From: Caldisericia bacterium
GTDB taxonomy: Bacteria; Caldisericota; Caldisericia; JAAYUI01
Assembly: GCA_017992555.1 (NCBI GenBank)
Contig: JAGOOK010000016.1
Coordinates: 1 to 39,367, forward strand
Length of the DNA: 39,367 bases
Direction: 5' to 3'
Positions 27,701-35,900 of the stretch are shown in pieces. Under the pieces are notes generated by a model, which saw only the letters and a program-made list of their open reading frames with translations, did no database searches and was not told where the DNA came from. The position numbers and the translations under genes were made by a program. Position 1 is the stretch's first letter. Every line of letters begins with the position of its first letter.

Positions 27701-29012
27701 GGTGAATGGCGGTGTCAAGTCAGATGGCGATTATGTCCTCGTCTACATTGACCCGACAACGACTTTTGAGTACAGGGGCAGAAAACTCACTATCCAGGAC
27801 CTCAGGCCTGGCGTAATGATGGAAATTTCGGGGCTTGTTGATCCGATCAATTCGGTGATGACCACAAACACGATAACGCTCTCGGCCAGGCAGGCAATTG
27901 ATGTTACCCAGAAAGGCCGCGTTGCCGATGTCTTCTGCGACAAGAGCATGTTCTGGCTCATAACCGATGATCCGGAATCAAAGTATGTTCTTATCAAACT
28001 TTCAACTGATACTGCAGTGACCCTTGAAGGCAGTAAAGCCACATGTGCCGACTTGGTAAAAGGTGTGGAAGTGACCGTTACCGGAAAACTTGATCCCTTC
28101 GATCTTTATGTCTCTGCACAAAAGGTCGAGGCCCTTAAGCCTCAGATTGGCACAGCGACCATCGAGGGTGAAATGATGGCGCTGGATTCAACAAGGCAGC
28201 AGCTCTGGATCAAGATTTCAGACGAGCAGGGCACAAGGTTTGTCATGATAAAATACAGCACCGAAACCAAATTCCTGGCCTTTGGAAAGACCGGAACAGT
28301 GGCCGATCTTGTCTATGCAAGCGTGCTCACAGTGACAGGCTCCTATGATCCGAACAACCAGTTTATCTTCAATGCCGGAACAGTGGAGTCGCTTGGAAAA
28401 TCCGAAGAAAACCTCTCCTCAACAGGTACGGTTGTCTTTGCTGATTGCGTCGGGAAGATAATCTTCATAAAGACCCAGAAGGGTGTTGAAAGGTTCGAGC
28501 TTGTCTCGTCCACAAAGATAACAAGCGGCGACAAGCCGGCCTCCTGCGCAGACATCAAGGAAGGCCAGCAGGTAACAATCACTTATGACCGCAAGGGAAC
28601 AAAGGTGTTCACAACAAAACTCACACTTCCGCCACCAAAGACAATCATCAAGCTGACCGTTGGTCTTGGTGTCATATCGGTCAACGGCCAGAACGTCCTC
28701 ATTGATGCCCCACCTTACGTCAAGGGTGGAACAACAATGGTACCAATCAGGGTCGTAACCGCATACTTTGGCGCATCACTGACCTGGGGCCAGGCTGACA
28801 AGAGGCTCACGCTCCAGAGAGGAAAGGACATCATCATCGTCTGGATCGGCAGGCAGGAAGCACTTGTCAACGGAAAGTCAACCCCACTGGCCCAGGCGCC
28901 GGAATATGGTGCGGCCGACAGGATGATGGTCCCGCTAAGATTTTTCTCCGAGGTGTTTGGCGCCCAGGTGGAATGGGACCAGGCAAGCAAGACGATAACG
29001 ATAATCCTCTAG
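24762..29012 (+). CDS. Giant exported protein: about 15 small beta repeats with Cys pairs, Gly/Pro linker, copper-amine-oxidase-N-like end
   Basis: 1416 residues. Sec signal: MVARKFMSIILAGALLFGLL, cleaved near AQA. From residue 30 to about 1295 there are some 15 repeats of 70-80 residues. Each opens with (S/T)GKI.(S/T)I.C and closes with C.(D/E)LK.GD...V.G; the shape resembles DUF5666-like repeats. In 13 repeats both Cys are present; in repeats 12 and 14 both are absent, as expected for a within-repeat disulfide. After repeat 10 a flexible Pro/Gly-rich linker covers about 825-863. The last 120 residues are a copper-amine-oxidase N-domain-like module (TMVPIRVVTAYFGASLTW, MMVPLRFFSEVFGAQVEW). 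The ATG follows AGGGGTG. Structural or surface role inferred; no function assigned. Confidence 0.88.
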   Translation: MVARKFMSIILAGALLFGLLPIGSAQAASVTVSGVISSVSCYSSIQVSSPSLGRVFDIAIVGSTVITVNGAVSPCTDLQPNMSVTVVGVDNGGRIIASKIAAQGAGSVKKITATGKIVSTYCPNAIVVATSSGNIQFDISRAMIMGPTGSLSCEDLEVGDPVIVSGEQRADGSYYASYVKVNTGSVGFVATGKISSIDCSSGEMVLQATSQTVKILIGSARFTLNGKSVSCDELKAGDSAQVKGTADKGAYTAQTVAVTRETGTFNVTGKIASISCPSVISITVSGGMLTIKIMQNTIIKKGGVVASCSDLQVGDSATVSGTVENGVYVADIINATSQIQTFTLSGTIEATNCPSEITLKTSSGTFTIDVSQAQIKIGGVVKQCSDLKQGDIAYVSGVMQNGKKVAQTVTVTSSGQTTVSIEGTVFSKNCQTKMVTVKKQNGIIVQVVLPQSFTRNGNAATCDDIKIGDNAYIEGTQSGATIVATKAEFAGETGGGETKTVSGKIITIDCQALLMVLETESGAIQVRFTPLTKFFRNNISAECSELVPGDTASVTGIESQGILVAETVYTVGEGGAIAQFEGKITSIDCVLMKMTIKYNGLDIVVMLQGATIKKDGATINCVDLKVGDTVIVWGSIVPNEAKVIAVKVEVVTSGGGGDCNGPFTYTGKIEMVNCLGQPQTIILVVGNTKKIIFITSSTKITIDGKTATCQQLKAGMTVTVTGNCVPDKGLYATEIKSGQSGSELGTVSGILGGTSCYYKKISVMIDGEYDYTVFMIDDQTEIIVDGVKTTCAALRSGMRVVVTYKAVGNPPTLVAVKIVATTPTNPPPPTPPPGGGGGGGGTPPTPPGGGGSGGGTTPTPGDNEGQGFESVLTVTKIDCANKTIEGTDEYNAGTKVIVKLGENGTINYKDQQITCDKLKVGYLIKVNGVRGKGTNVNATTCEILPVSPLPNKINGRIVEVDKVKGWVKLEPVKSGVSTMSVNGGVKSDGDYVLVYIDPTTTFEYRGRKLTIQDLRPGVMMEISGLVDPINSVMTTNTITLSARQAIDVTQKGRVADVFCDKSMFWLITDDPESKYVLIKLSTDTAVTLEGSKATCADLVKGVEVTVTGKLDPFDLYVSAQKVEALKPQIGTATIEGEMMALDSTRQQLWIKISDEQGTRFVMIKYSTETKFLAFGKTGTVADLVYASVLTVTGSYDPNNQFIFNAGTVESLGKSEENLSSTGTVVFADCVGKIIFIKTQKGVERFELVSSTKITSGDKPASCADIKEGQQVTITYDRKGTKVFTTKLTLPPPKTIIKLTVGLGVISVNGQNVLIDAPPYVKGGTTMVPIRVVTAYFGASLTWGQADKRLTLQRGKDIIIVWIGRQEALVNGKSTPLAQAPEYGAADRMMVPLRFFSEVFGAQVEWDQASKTITIIL

Positions 29013-29034
29013 TAATTTTGCGTCTAGAATATTC

Positions 29035-29063
29035 AAAAGGGAGGGGGAAACCCCTCCTTTTTT
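29035..29063. terminator. Rho-independent terminator between the giant repeat gene and the flavoprotein gene
   Basis: AAAAGGGAGGGG, loop GAAA, then CCCCTCCTTTTTT. A stem of about 11 pairs with one wobble and a T-run, 22 bases past the stop. Its leading A-run means it could also end the convergent flavoprotein transcript. Confidence 0.9.
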
Positions 29064-29081
29064 GTTTGTAGTAAAACCCTC

Positions 29082-29792
29082 TCAGCTTTGTTTTTGCTGT
29101 TTTCTTGCCTTCAGGGCCATAATTATCTGGCCAATTTTTTCCTTGTCCATGGTCGTCATCTGCTCGAACCGGTTTCTTGTTTCCTGTGATATTGTCAATG
29201 TTTTCCCGAATTCCATGCCAGCGTCCCTCATGAGTGCATAGACATCGGAAAATGTTGTTTCATCATAGTCTTTGGCCATCCCGTCTGCAAAGGGAACAAG
29301 GAAATCCTGGGCATAAGAGCTGCCAAAAATCTGCTTCATTGTGACCTTCAGCCCGTCGAAGTTTGATTTTTCCGGTAGCCCGCACGGCGAGATCAGGACG
29401 AATTTGATCTTTTCCAGCCAGGTTTTTGAGTTCTTTGGGGTGGATGAGGTCGATTTGTGGAAAGTCTCCAGATAAAGGGGCAATTGCCTGTCCAGATAGT
29501 CCTTCACTTTTCCGGGGACGGTGAAGAAGTAAAGTGGCACGGAGAGCACAACGAGGTCAGCATTTCTGTGGTCCTCGACGATTTTTGCCATGTCATCGTT
29601 TTGGGCACATTTCCCAGGTGTTGCAGTCCAGCAGCTCTTGCATCCTTTGCAATGACCGATTTCATAGTCATTTAGCATGAATTCCTGCACCTGATGTCCC
29701 CCGTCCTCCAGCCCCCTGGCGAATTTTGAACCAAGCCTGTACGAGGCAGAATTTTTGCCCCTAGGGCTGCCATAGACAACTATTGCCTTCAT
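29082..29792 (-). CDS. Flavodoxin-fold NAD(P)H/FMN reductase with iron-sulfur-flavoprotein-type Cys motif
   Basis: 236 residues. The flavin phosphate loop is GSPRGKNSASYRL at 8-20. A compact motif C48-x2-C51-x2-C54-x7-C62 (HCKGCKSCW...KC) follows, the arrangement used for the 4Fe-4S cluster of archaeal and clostridial iron-sulfur flavoproteins. Next come NDDM and SVPLYFFTVPGKVKDYLDR, a flavin-binding stretch common in this superfamily. The C-terminus is helical and Lys/Gln-rich. It is a cytoplasmic electron-transfer or reductase protein; the partner is not identifiable. It is a single-gene unit, convergent with the repeat protein and divergent from 29970. Confidence 0.85.
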   Translation of the reverse strand: MKAIVVYGSPRGKNSASYRLGSKFARGLEDGGHQVQEFMLNDYEIGHCKGCKSCWTATPGKCAQNDDMAKIVEDHRNADLVVLSVPLYFFTVPGKVKDYLDRQLPLYLETFHKSTSSTPKNSKTWLEKIKFVLISPCGLPEKSNFDGLKVTMKQIFGSSYAQDFLVPFADGMAKDYDETTFSDVYALMRDAGMEFGKTLTISQETRNRFEQMTTMDKEKIGQIIMALKARKQQKQS

Positions 29793-29969
29793 CTTGCCTC
29801 CTTGCTTATGGTTGCTCTAGCATAAATTTTTGTGCTTATCAAGTTTCAGGTTTGAATCAGCAATTGGCAGATGTTTTTCTACAGAATGCTGCCATCAAGA
29901 TGCAAATAATCCCAACTTGCGCCCAACCGGTACTTGATAGTAGACTCATCAAAGAGGAGGAGGTTGGGA

Positions 29970-31481
29970 ATGAAGAAATGTTTTTCCTTGCCCTTATTGA
30001 TGTTACTGCTCACCTTTCCACTGGCAACTGGCACATCAAAAACATCGGATTTTGGTGTTGCAACCAGAAGTCGGGGAAAACTGGATTTTAAATCAAGGAG
30101 CCCTTATGTTCTGTTCACTTGCCAGAGGGAAGGATTTTTTGAGGTGAGGTCATTGCAAACGGGGAAGAGTGTTTTTTGCCATGACTGGGTTGATTACAGC
30201 CATGGGCCCTTCCTTGAAGATGGGAAAATAATTTTTTATGACCCGGACAAGGGTGCCAAAAGCAACATGCGCATGGATTTTGACGGAAACGTGGAATATT
30301 TTGATCCCACCATCAACAAGACCAGCCCGCCAACCAGACACAAGATCGTCCAGAATGCTGACAAATCTTACACTCTTGGAGTTTTATCTGTAGATGACAA
30401 TAAAGAAATCTGGGCAATGACTACAAAATCGGGAGAGAAAATCGAATACAAAGATGGCTGGTTCTTGTATTCTGGCCCAGGGTTTATGAAGGTGCTCAAT
30501 CCGCTTACAGGGGAAGTTGCCTGTTTTTTGGATGGCAAGACTATCCAGTTTGCAGGACAAAATGATGATTTTGGTGTGTTCTACATTTTTGATGGCCCAA
30601 AGGATTTCATTTGCCATATTCTGGACTGGAAAACTCTGGAATTGCTTGTAAAGACAAAAATCCACTCGGCCGTGACCCCAATATTTGGAAATAGCGAAGT
30701 TGTTTTTGTGTGTAGAACAGACAGCCGGTTGCCTGATGTTATAAAAACAGAATCAAACTGGAACTGGACAAGATACACCAGGGAAAAGGGCATTGAAAAT
30801 TTCTCTTTTTCAGTTGAGGGTGTGTTTGAACTGGCAACAAATGAAGTGATTGATGCGAAAAGTTACCTCTTGTCATTTGCCACAATTGATCCGCAGAAGC
30901 TTTTGGTTGTTGATGCAAGAATCGGAAAGGTTGTTTTTGAGAGGCCATTTTACCCGGAAGCTGCCAATTTTTTTGGCGATGTTCTTTACTACCAATCCTG
31001 GTTTGATTGCGGTGCAGTTGATATGGCCACCTGGAAAACACTCTGGAGGTTTGGTTTTGGCGGGGAAGCCGGGGAATATGGTGGCTACAAGTACTATGTC
31101 CAGAACATGGTTTTTGGGGAAAAGGACGAGAGGCCGCTTCTCCGGTTTGAAACCGTCGACCTGAAAACTGGACTTCTGGAACCTTATGAATACCTGGTTC
31201 CATACAACTGGTCGGAAATTGTTTTCACAAAACATGGAATTGTCACCTTGCCAACTGAACAGAGCTTTTCAAGGGGTGTCAGGCAAGGCTTTGCGCTTTT
31301 TGCCCCTGGTCTTGCCGAACCCATTTATTCATTGCACAAGAATTTAGGCGGATGGGTAAAGCACTATGAAATAACCGATGACGGAGAATCTTTGTTGCTG
31401 GAGATGGTGATTCCATCAACTGGCGAGACGCGCAGATACAAGTTTGCAATTGCAGACGGTTCCATTGAATTTTTGAAGTAA
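29970..31481 (+). CDS. Exported protein, probable beta-propeller
   Basis: About 503 residues from the ATG at 29970, which follows GAGGAGGAGG. The longer frame from 29934 puts 12 residues before the signal peptide and has no ribosome site. The signal is MKKCFSLPLLMLLLTFPLAT. The mature part has blade-like phrases (YVLFTCQREGFFEVRSL, DGKIIFYDPDKG, KLLVVDARIGKVVFERPF, DVLYYQSWFDCGAVD), suggesting a seven- or eight-bladed propeller. It is not clearly a member of the three-copy family nearby, though the style is similar. No partner or function is evident. It lies convergent to the split gene at 31538. Confidence 0.82.
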   Translation: MKKCFSLPLLMLLLTFPLATGTSKTSDFGVATRSRGKLDFKSRSPYVLFTCQREGFFEVRSLQTGKSVFCHDWVDYSHGPFLEDGKIIFYDPDKGAKSNMRMDFDGNVEYFDPTINKTSPPTRHKIVQNADKSYTLGVLSVDDNKEIWAMTTKSGEKIEYKDGWFLYSGPGFMKVLNPLTGEVACFLDGKTIQFAGQNDDFGVFYIFDGPKDFICHILDWKTLELLVKTKIHSAVTPIFGNSEVVFVCRTDSRLPDVIKTESNWNWTRYTREKGIENFSFSVEGVFELATNEVIDAKSYLLSFATIDPQKLLVVDARIGKVVFERPFYPEAANFFGDVLYYQSWFDCGAVDMATWKTLWRFGFGGEAGEYGGYKYYVQNMVFGEKDERPLLRFETVDLKTGLLEPYEYLVPYNWSEIVFTKHGIVTLPTEQSFSRGVRQGFALFAPGLAEPIYSLHKNLGGWVKHYEITDDGESLLLEMVIPSTGETRRYKFAIADGSIEFLK

Positions 31482-31537
31482 ACAGGCAGGTGCAGTCAGG
31501 AGCTCAAGGGTTTATGGATTCAATTTTTTTGGATTTG

Positions 31538-32903
31538 TCATTTTTCTTCCAGATATTCATACACCCTGTGGTACAGCGTCACCTGTGCCTGGTTCCTGAA
31601 GGCTTCGGCAACACCAAACGACCAGACAAAGTTTTTTGAATAGAGCGTGCAATTTTCGCCCTTGGCGTCAAAGAGCGCCGCCTCAACCTCTTCTGGTGTG
31701 TCTTCAAAATCTGTCCTTGAGAGGTAATGGATTTCGCTTGTGAAGTAGTCAAAAATCCTTGTTTTGAAGGCTGAAATCTTGTGCTTGCCGAGAGATTCGC
31801 AGCTGACGATGAAAATTGCATTTTCTCCGCCGTTTTCATTGAAACTCGTGCAGGCCAGCAGTTTTATATTTTTCGTCTGGCTGATGTCATCATAAGCCAG
31901 GTATGCAGCTTTCTGGGGCGCTTGCTGTTTCCCGCCATAATAGGACACACAGCCGTTCACGAAAAACAGGCCCCCGTCAAAAGGAAAGAGCATGTTCGCC
32001 AGGCCGGGGCGCACACCGTCATGTTTTATCGAGAATATGAACCTGGATTCCCTTTGGTCGAACAAAAACAGTTTTTGGCCGTCATAAATTGAGATGATTC
32101 CCCTGTCCGGGTTTTTGGTGTTTCCGCAGATGAAGGATTTTTCGATGTCACCCTTGGTCCCAAGCGGGATTTTCTTGTACGGGGTTATTTTTTCTTTGAA
32201 CACGGTGTAAAAAATGAGATTTGTGCCATCGTAGCCAACGAGGCTGTTGGAACCATTTTTGTAGTTTTCCGCAAAAATGGTTTTGGGCTCAAATGGGTAT
32301 GATGCCAGCTCTCCGGTGCTGTTGTAATGGAAAACTTCTCCTCTTTTGTTTGTGCAGAGAATGATTGTCTTGTTGTCATCAAATGGCAGATACCGGCCAA
32401 TTATTGTGTCCGCGTATGTCTCCACATAAAAAGCGTTCTCGAAATGCTTGTAGTAGTCAGAAAAAACCGTGTGGACGTTTTCAACCTTATAGAAAACAAG
32501 AACATTGCTTGTGTCACTTTCAAAGATGGCCGCTATGTTGGTTGTGCTGGGGTCATGACTGCCTGGTATTGGGTCTTTCTTGATGTTTATGCTTAGAAGT
32601 TTGCTGGGCGATTCTATACTGGCCAGCGTTTCTTTGAGGTCTTCCGTGAGAATGCGCCGGCCGCCGGCCGCCGTCTGATTTGTCAAAGACAACTGGCAAA
32701 TACCCCTTGCCCGTGTCTTTGGGGTCCTCGTACAGACAGCCGACGATTTCTCTGTCGGTGTTGCTTGCCACCAGCTTGAGTTTTGCACGTCCCGGATCAA
32801 GAATTATCGCGGCCGAAACCAGTGAGCCAAACACCAGAATTATTATCACCCAGTAAATCAAATTTTTATTTGCCCTTGCCCCTGTTTGCCCAACTGCGCT
32901 CAT
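31538..32903 (-). pseudogene. Membrane-anchored propeller-like protein, interrupted by one extra 7-bp repeat unit (possibly phase-variable)
   Basis: The start is an ATG at 32903 after GGAGGC. The N-terminus has one membrane segment (LIYWVIIILVFGSLVSAAII). The first frame is good until VVFDKSDGG near 32670, then becomes unrelated; the second frame from RRILTEDLKETLAS carries on to 31538. The break is within a tandem repeat of CGCCGGC at 32655-32673. Removing one 7-base unit joins the halves as SDGGRRILTED and gives exactly 453 codons. The paralog at 1486 supports this: CLYQND..ILPVAYNDGHVLILDS aligns through the join. With the extra unit the product would be a truncated stub of about 116 residues. 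Either a lost gene, an assembly error, or a switching gene. Confidence 0.85.
32655..32673. repeat. 7-bp tandem repeat (CGCCGGC), 2.7 copies, at the frame break
   Basis: Two full CGCCGGC units plus CGCCG, all G/C, within an otherwise mixed coding region. Gain or loss of one unit shifts the frame by one. Slipped-strand mispairing at such arrays is the classic mechanism of phase variation, though 2.7 units is a short array. Confidence 0.88.
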
Positions 32904-32972
32904 TTTTTGTGCCTCCAGCTATTTCTTTGGCTTACCCAAAATGCCATGCAAACCAAAACTTGGGTTTGTATC

Positions 32973-35900
32973 CTATTTGACACCTGAGGTGATGGTTATT
33001 TTTTTGGTCTTCTGGTCGTAGTCAAGCTTGCACCCGAGGTTTTCGGCAAGAAACCTCATCGGGACAAGCGTCCTTCCGCCAGAGATTATTGGCACCACCT
33101 TGGGGTTTTTGGGGTCTATCTGGATATCGTTCGCGTTGACAGTGGCTTTTTCATAACCAATCCTCATTCTGATCGTGTTGCCATTCAGTATAACCGTAAT
33201 TTCTTTCCATCTATCATTCCACAGTGTGTCGCCACCCATTGGTTCGGCCACAAATTTCGCAGGCAGGTATGTGACTCCACCGATTGTCTGGAGTTTTACT
33301 CCCATGTCCTGCTCCGCTCCGTCAGCCTTGAATTTGCTGCTGCCAATCTGAAATTCCAGCTTTTTTGTTGCACCTTCGGAAAAGCAATAGAGAAGGTTTG
33401 GTTCTCTGACCACGAAGAGATAGTCTTTTATGGGCACGACGAAAGACCTGCGGCTGATGTACGAGGTTTTATTGTCACTGCTGCCATCAAAACAGAAATC
33501 AAAGCTCCCTGTTTTTGTATTTGTCAAGGTGTTGTATATTTCGAGATCACCATCATGAAAGTATAAAGAGTCCAGGAAAAATGAGTTTTTTGCATAAGCG
33601 TAGTCCCCGGACCTTGCGTGGCAATTCATATATGATTTGTCTTCCCAGATGCATTCGCCGGTTTCTATGTCAATGAACATATTTTCACACCTTAGTTTTC
33701 CATCAGAGACCGAGCTGGCATCACAGGTATAGGGCACTTCGATAATTTTTTTACCATTCGACATATTAAAGCTACAAAGCCCATCCCATTGGATTCCATG
33801 AGAATAAGCTTCGACCTGCAAGTAAATGATGCCGTTCTTTATGAAAATGTTGTTTATAATTGACTTGCTTGCAAAGCCAAAATCACCAAAAACGGACTGG
33901 TCAATATCTGAATCGAAGAAGTTTTGTTCCCAAAACACCTTCCCGTTTGCTATATCAAAACATGACAGCACAAATGAAAAACCAGTTCTAGGATTTTCAT
34001 AATCACCAGTTCTTCTGTCTTCCAGACGGCACAGATATGCCCTGTTTGAATCAAATGCCATTTGAAAAATAAGGCCTTCGTCACGATCATAACTATAAGG
34101 ATAATTTTTGCTTTCCTTGCGTTTTGTTTGTGCCATCCAGATCGTCTTGCCTGTTTTGGAATCCAGGCAATACAGATTTCCAACAAAAACAAAGACCTTT
34201 CCTTTGTAGCAGTAGATTTCATCAACAATCATTTCTTCATCCATTTTAAAATTTTTTGCTGTCCAGAGCTTTTTCCCTCTCGTCTCGTCATATTTGTGCA
34301 CCTGTTTTCCATCTGCAACATAAAAAGCACCTTCATGGTCCGGGGTGCCAAGCGTTTTGCATTCCGGTGACTTGATGAATATTGTTTTCTTCAAACCATC
34401 AAGGCTGTAGTTTTCCAGGGCGCCATTGTTTAGTGCAACAACCTTGTCCTTTGTGAGATAGGCGTCTGGCCAGGCCATCACTTTTTTCAAGTTCTTTTTC
34501 GGCCCGCATGCCTCCGGGTAAATGAATAGCTGGTTGAGCTCATTTTCCAGGAAAGAATCTGTGCATGCCATTTCTGGTTTTTTGTTTTCAACATAACCCC
34601 TCAACTGGAAACGTTTTTCTGGCCCCGGCCACCTGATTACCAGTTCCCCCCTGAGCACCTTTCCATTCTCTGGCGATGTGCTTCCCGAAAGGTCCATTGT
34701 CAGTTTGAGTTTTTTCTTTTCGCCAGGTTCAAAGGTGAGTTCGCTTGTTTCTGCCGTCACCGATGGAGTTGTGACCTCGATGGTTGTTTTCACCTGGTTT
34801 TTTGAGAGGTTTTCAATTGTCGCCCAGATGTCCTTTTTTGTTCCGGGGGCAACCGTCCTGAAATCATAAAAGTTTTCATCCAGCAGGAATCCATCGCCGC
34901 TGGAATAGCAGTACACATTTCCGTCTGATTTTGATACAAAGAGTTTGTCGCCAACGCAGGTTATTGCTCCAAATCCACCAGCTGACCATAATTTCCAGTC
35001 AGAGTAGTTTTCTCGTATGGAATCTGAATTTGTGCTGAATCCGAGCAAATGCATTGCACTAAGGAAGTAAACCTTGTCTCTGGCAATCATCGGGTTGCTT
35101 GTTTCCTCGAAATGCAATTCTCTTATTTTTTTTCCGGTCTTGGCACTAAAAATGTTTATGTCATATTGTGGAAAAAACCTTTTTCTGTTTGAGTAAACAT
35201 CGCCTTGTATATGACTGCTTATAACAATCAGACCATTTGCAGCGTTTATGGATTTTATTTCACTTGGAAAAGGATCTTTTATTGTCCACAATATCTTGCC
35301 GGTGGAAGTATCAACACCCTGCATGTGACCGTAGAAGTATACCAAGACGCCATTTGTACAAAGGAAATTTCTAAAAATTGCGTCCAGTTTTGATGCATCA
35401 TTTTCCCAGATCTTTTTTCCAGTCCTGGCATCCAGGCAGGCCAATTTCTTTATTTTATTGGAATCATAATCGTATGAGTAATAGTATGAAAAATACTTTC
35501 CATCACCAACAACAAATTCCCTGCCCTTACTCTCCCACAGCTTTTCCCCATCTTTCGTGTCATAGCAGCCATCTTTGGAATAGAGCAGCCCATCATAAAG
35601 GGTGAGGCTTGAAATATTTGGAATAAACTTGTTCCAAAGTGTTTCACCCGTTTCACCGAGCATGCATATCAATCCATTATCTGATTTGACATACAGTTTG
35701 CCTTCAAACCACGAGACATCACTGTAGTAAAACTCTTTTTTCCATAAAAGCTTGCCATTTGATATGTCAAAGCATTTCAGGTAACGGATTTTTCTTGAAG
35801 GGTTTTCAAATTGCTTGTCGAATACAAAGAGCTTTCCATCGCCGCATACTGCCCCGGAAGGGAATTGGCTTCCTTCCTCCACGGCACGCTCCAAAAGACC

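Noticed and set aside
30739-31203. Leftward 154-codon frame opposite the exported protein at 29970
   Set aside because: Antisense shadow; low-complexity Ser/Gln/Pro content and no start signal.
32655-32673. Programmed ribosomal frameshift as explanation of the split gene
   Set aside because: No slippery heptamer or downstream stimulatory structure was seen; a 7-bp repeat unit difference explains the shift exactly.
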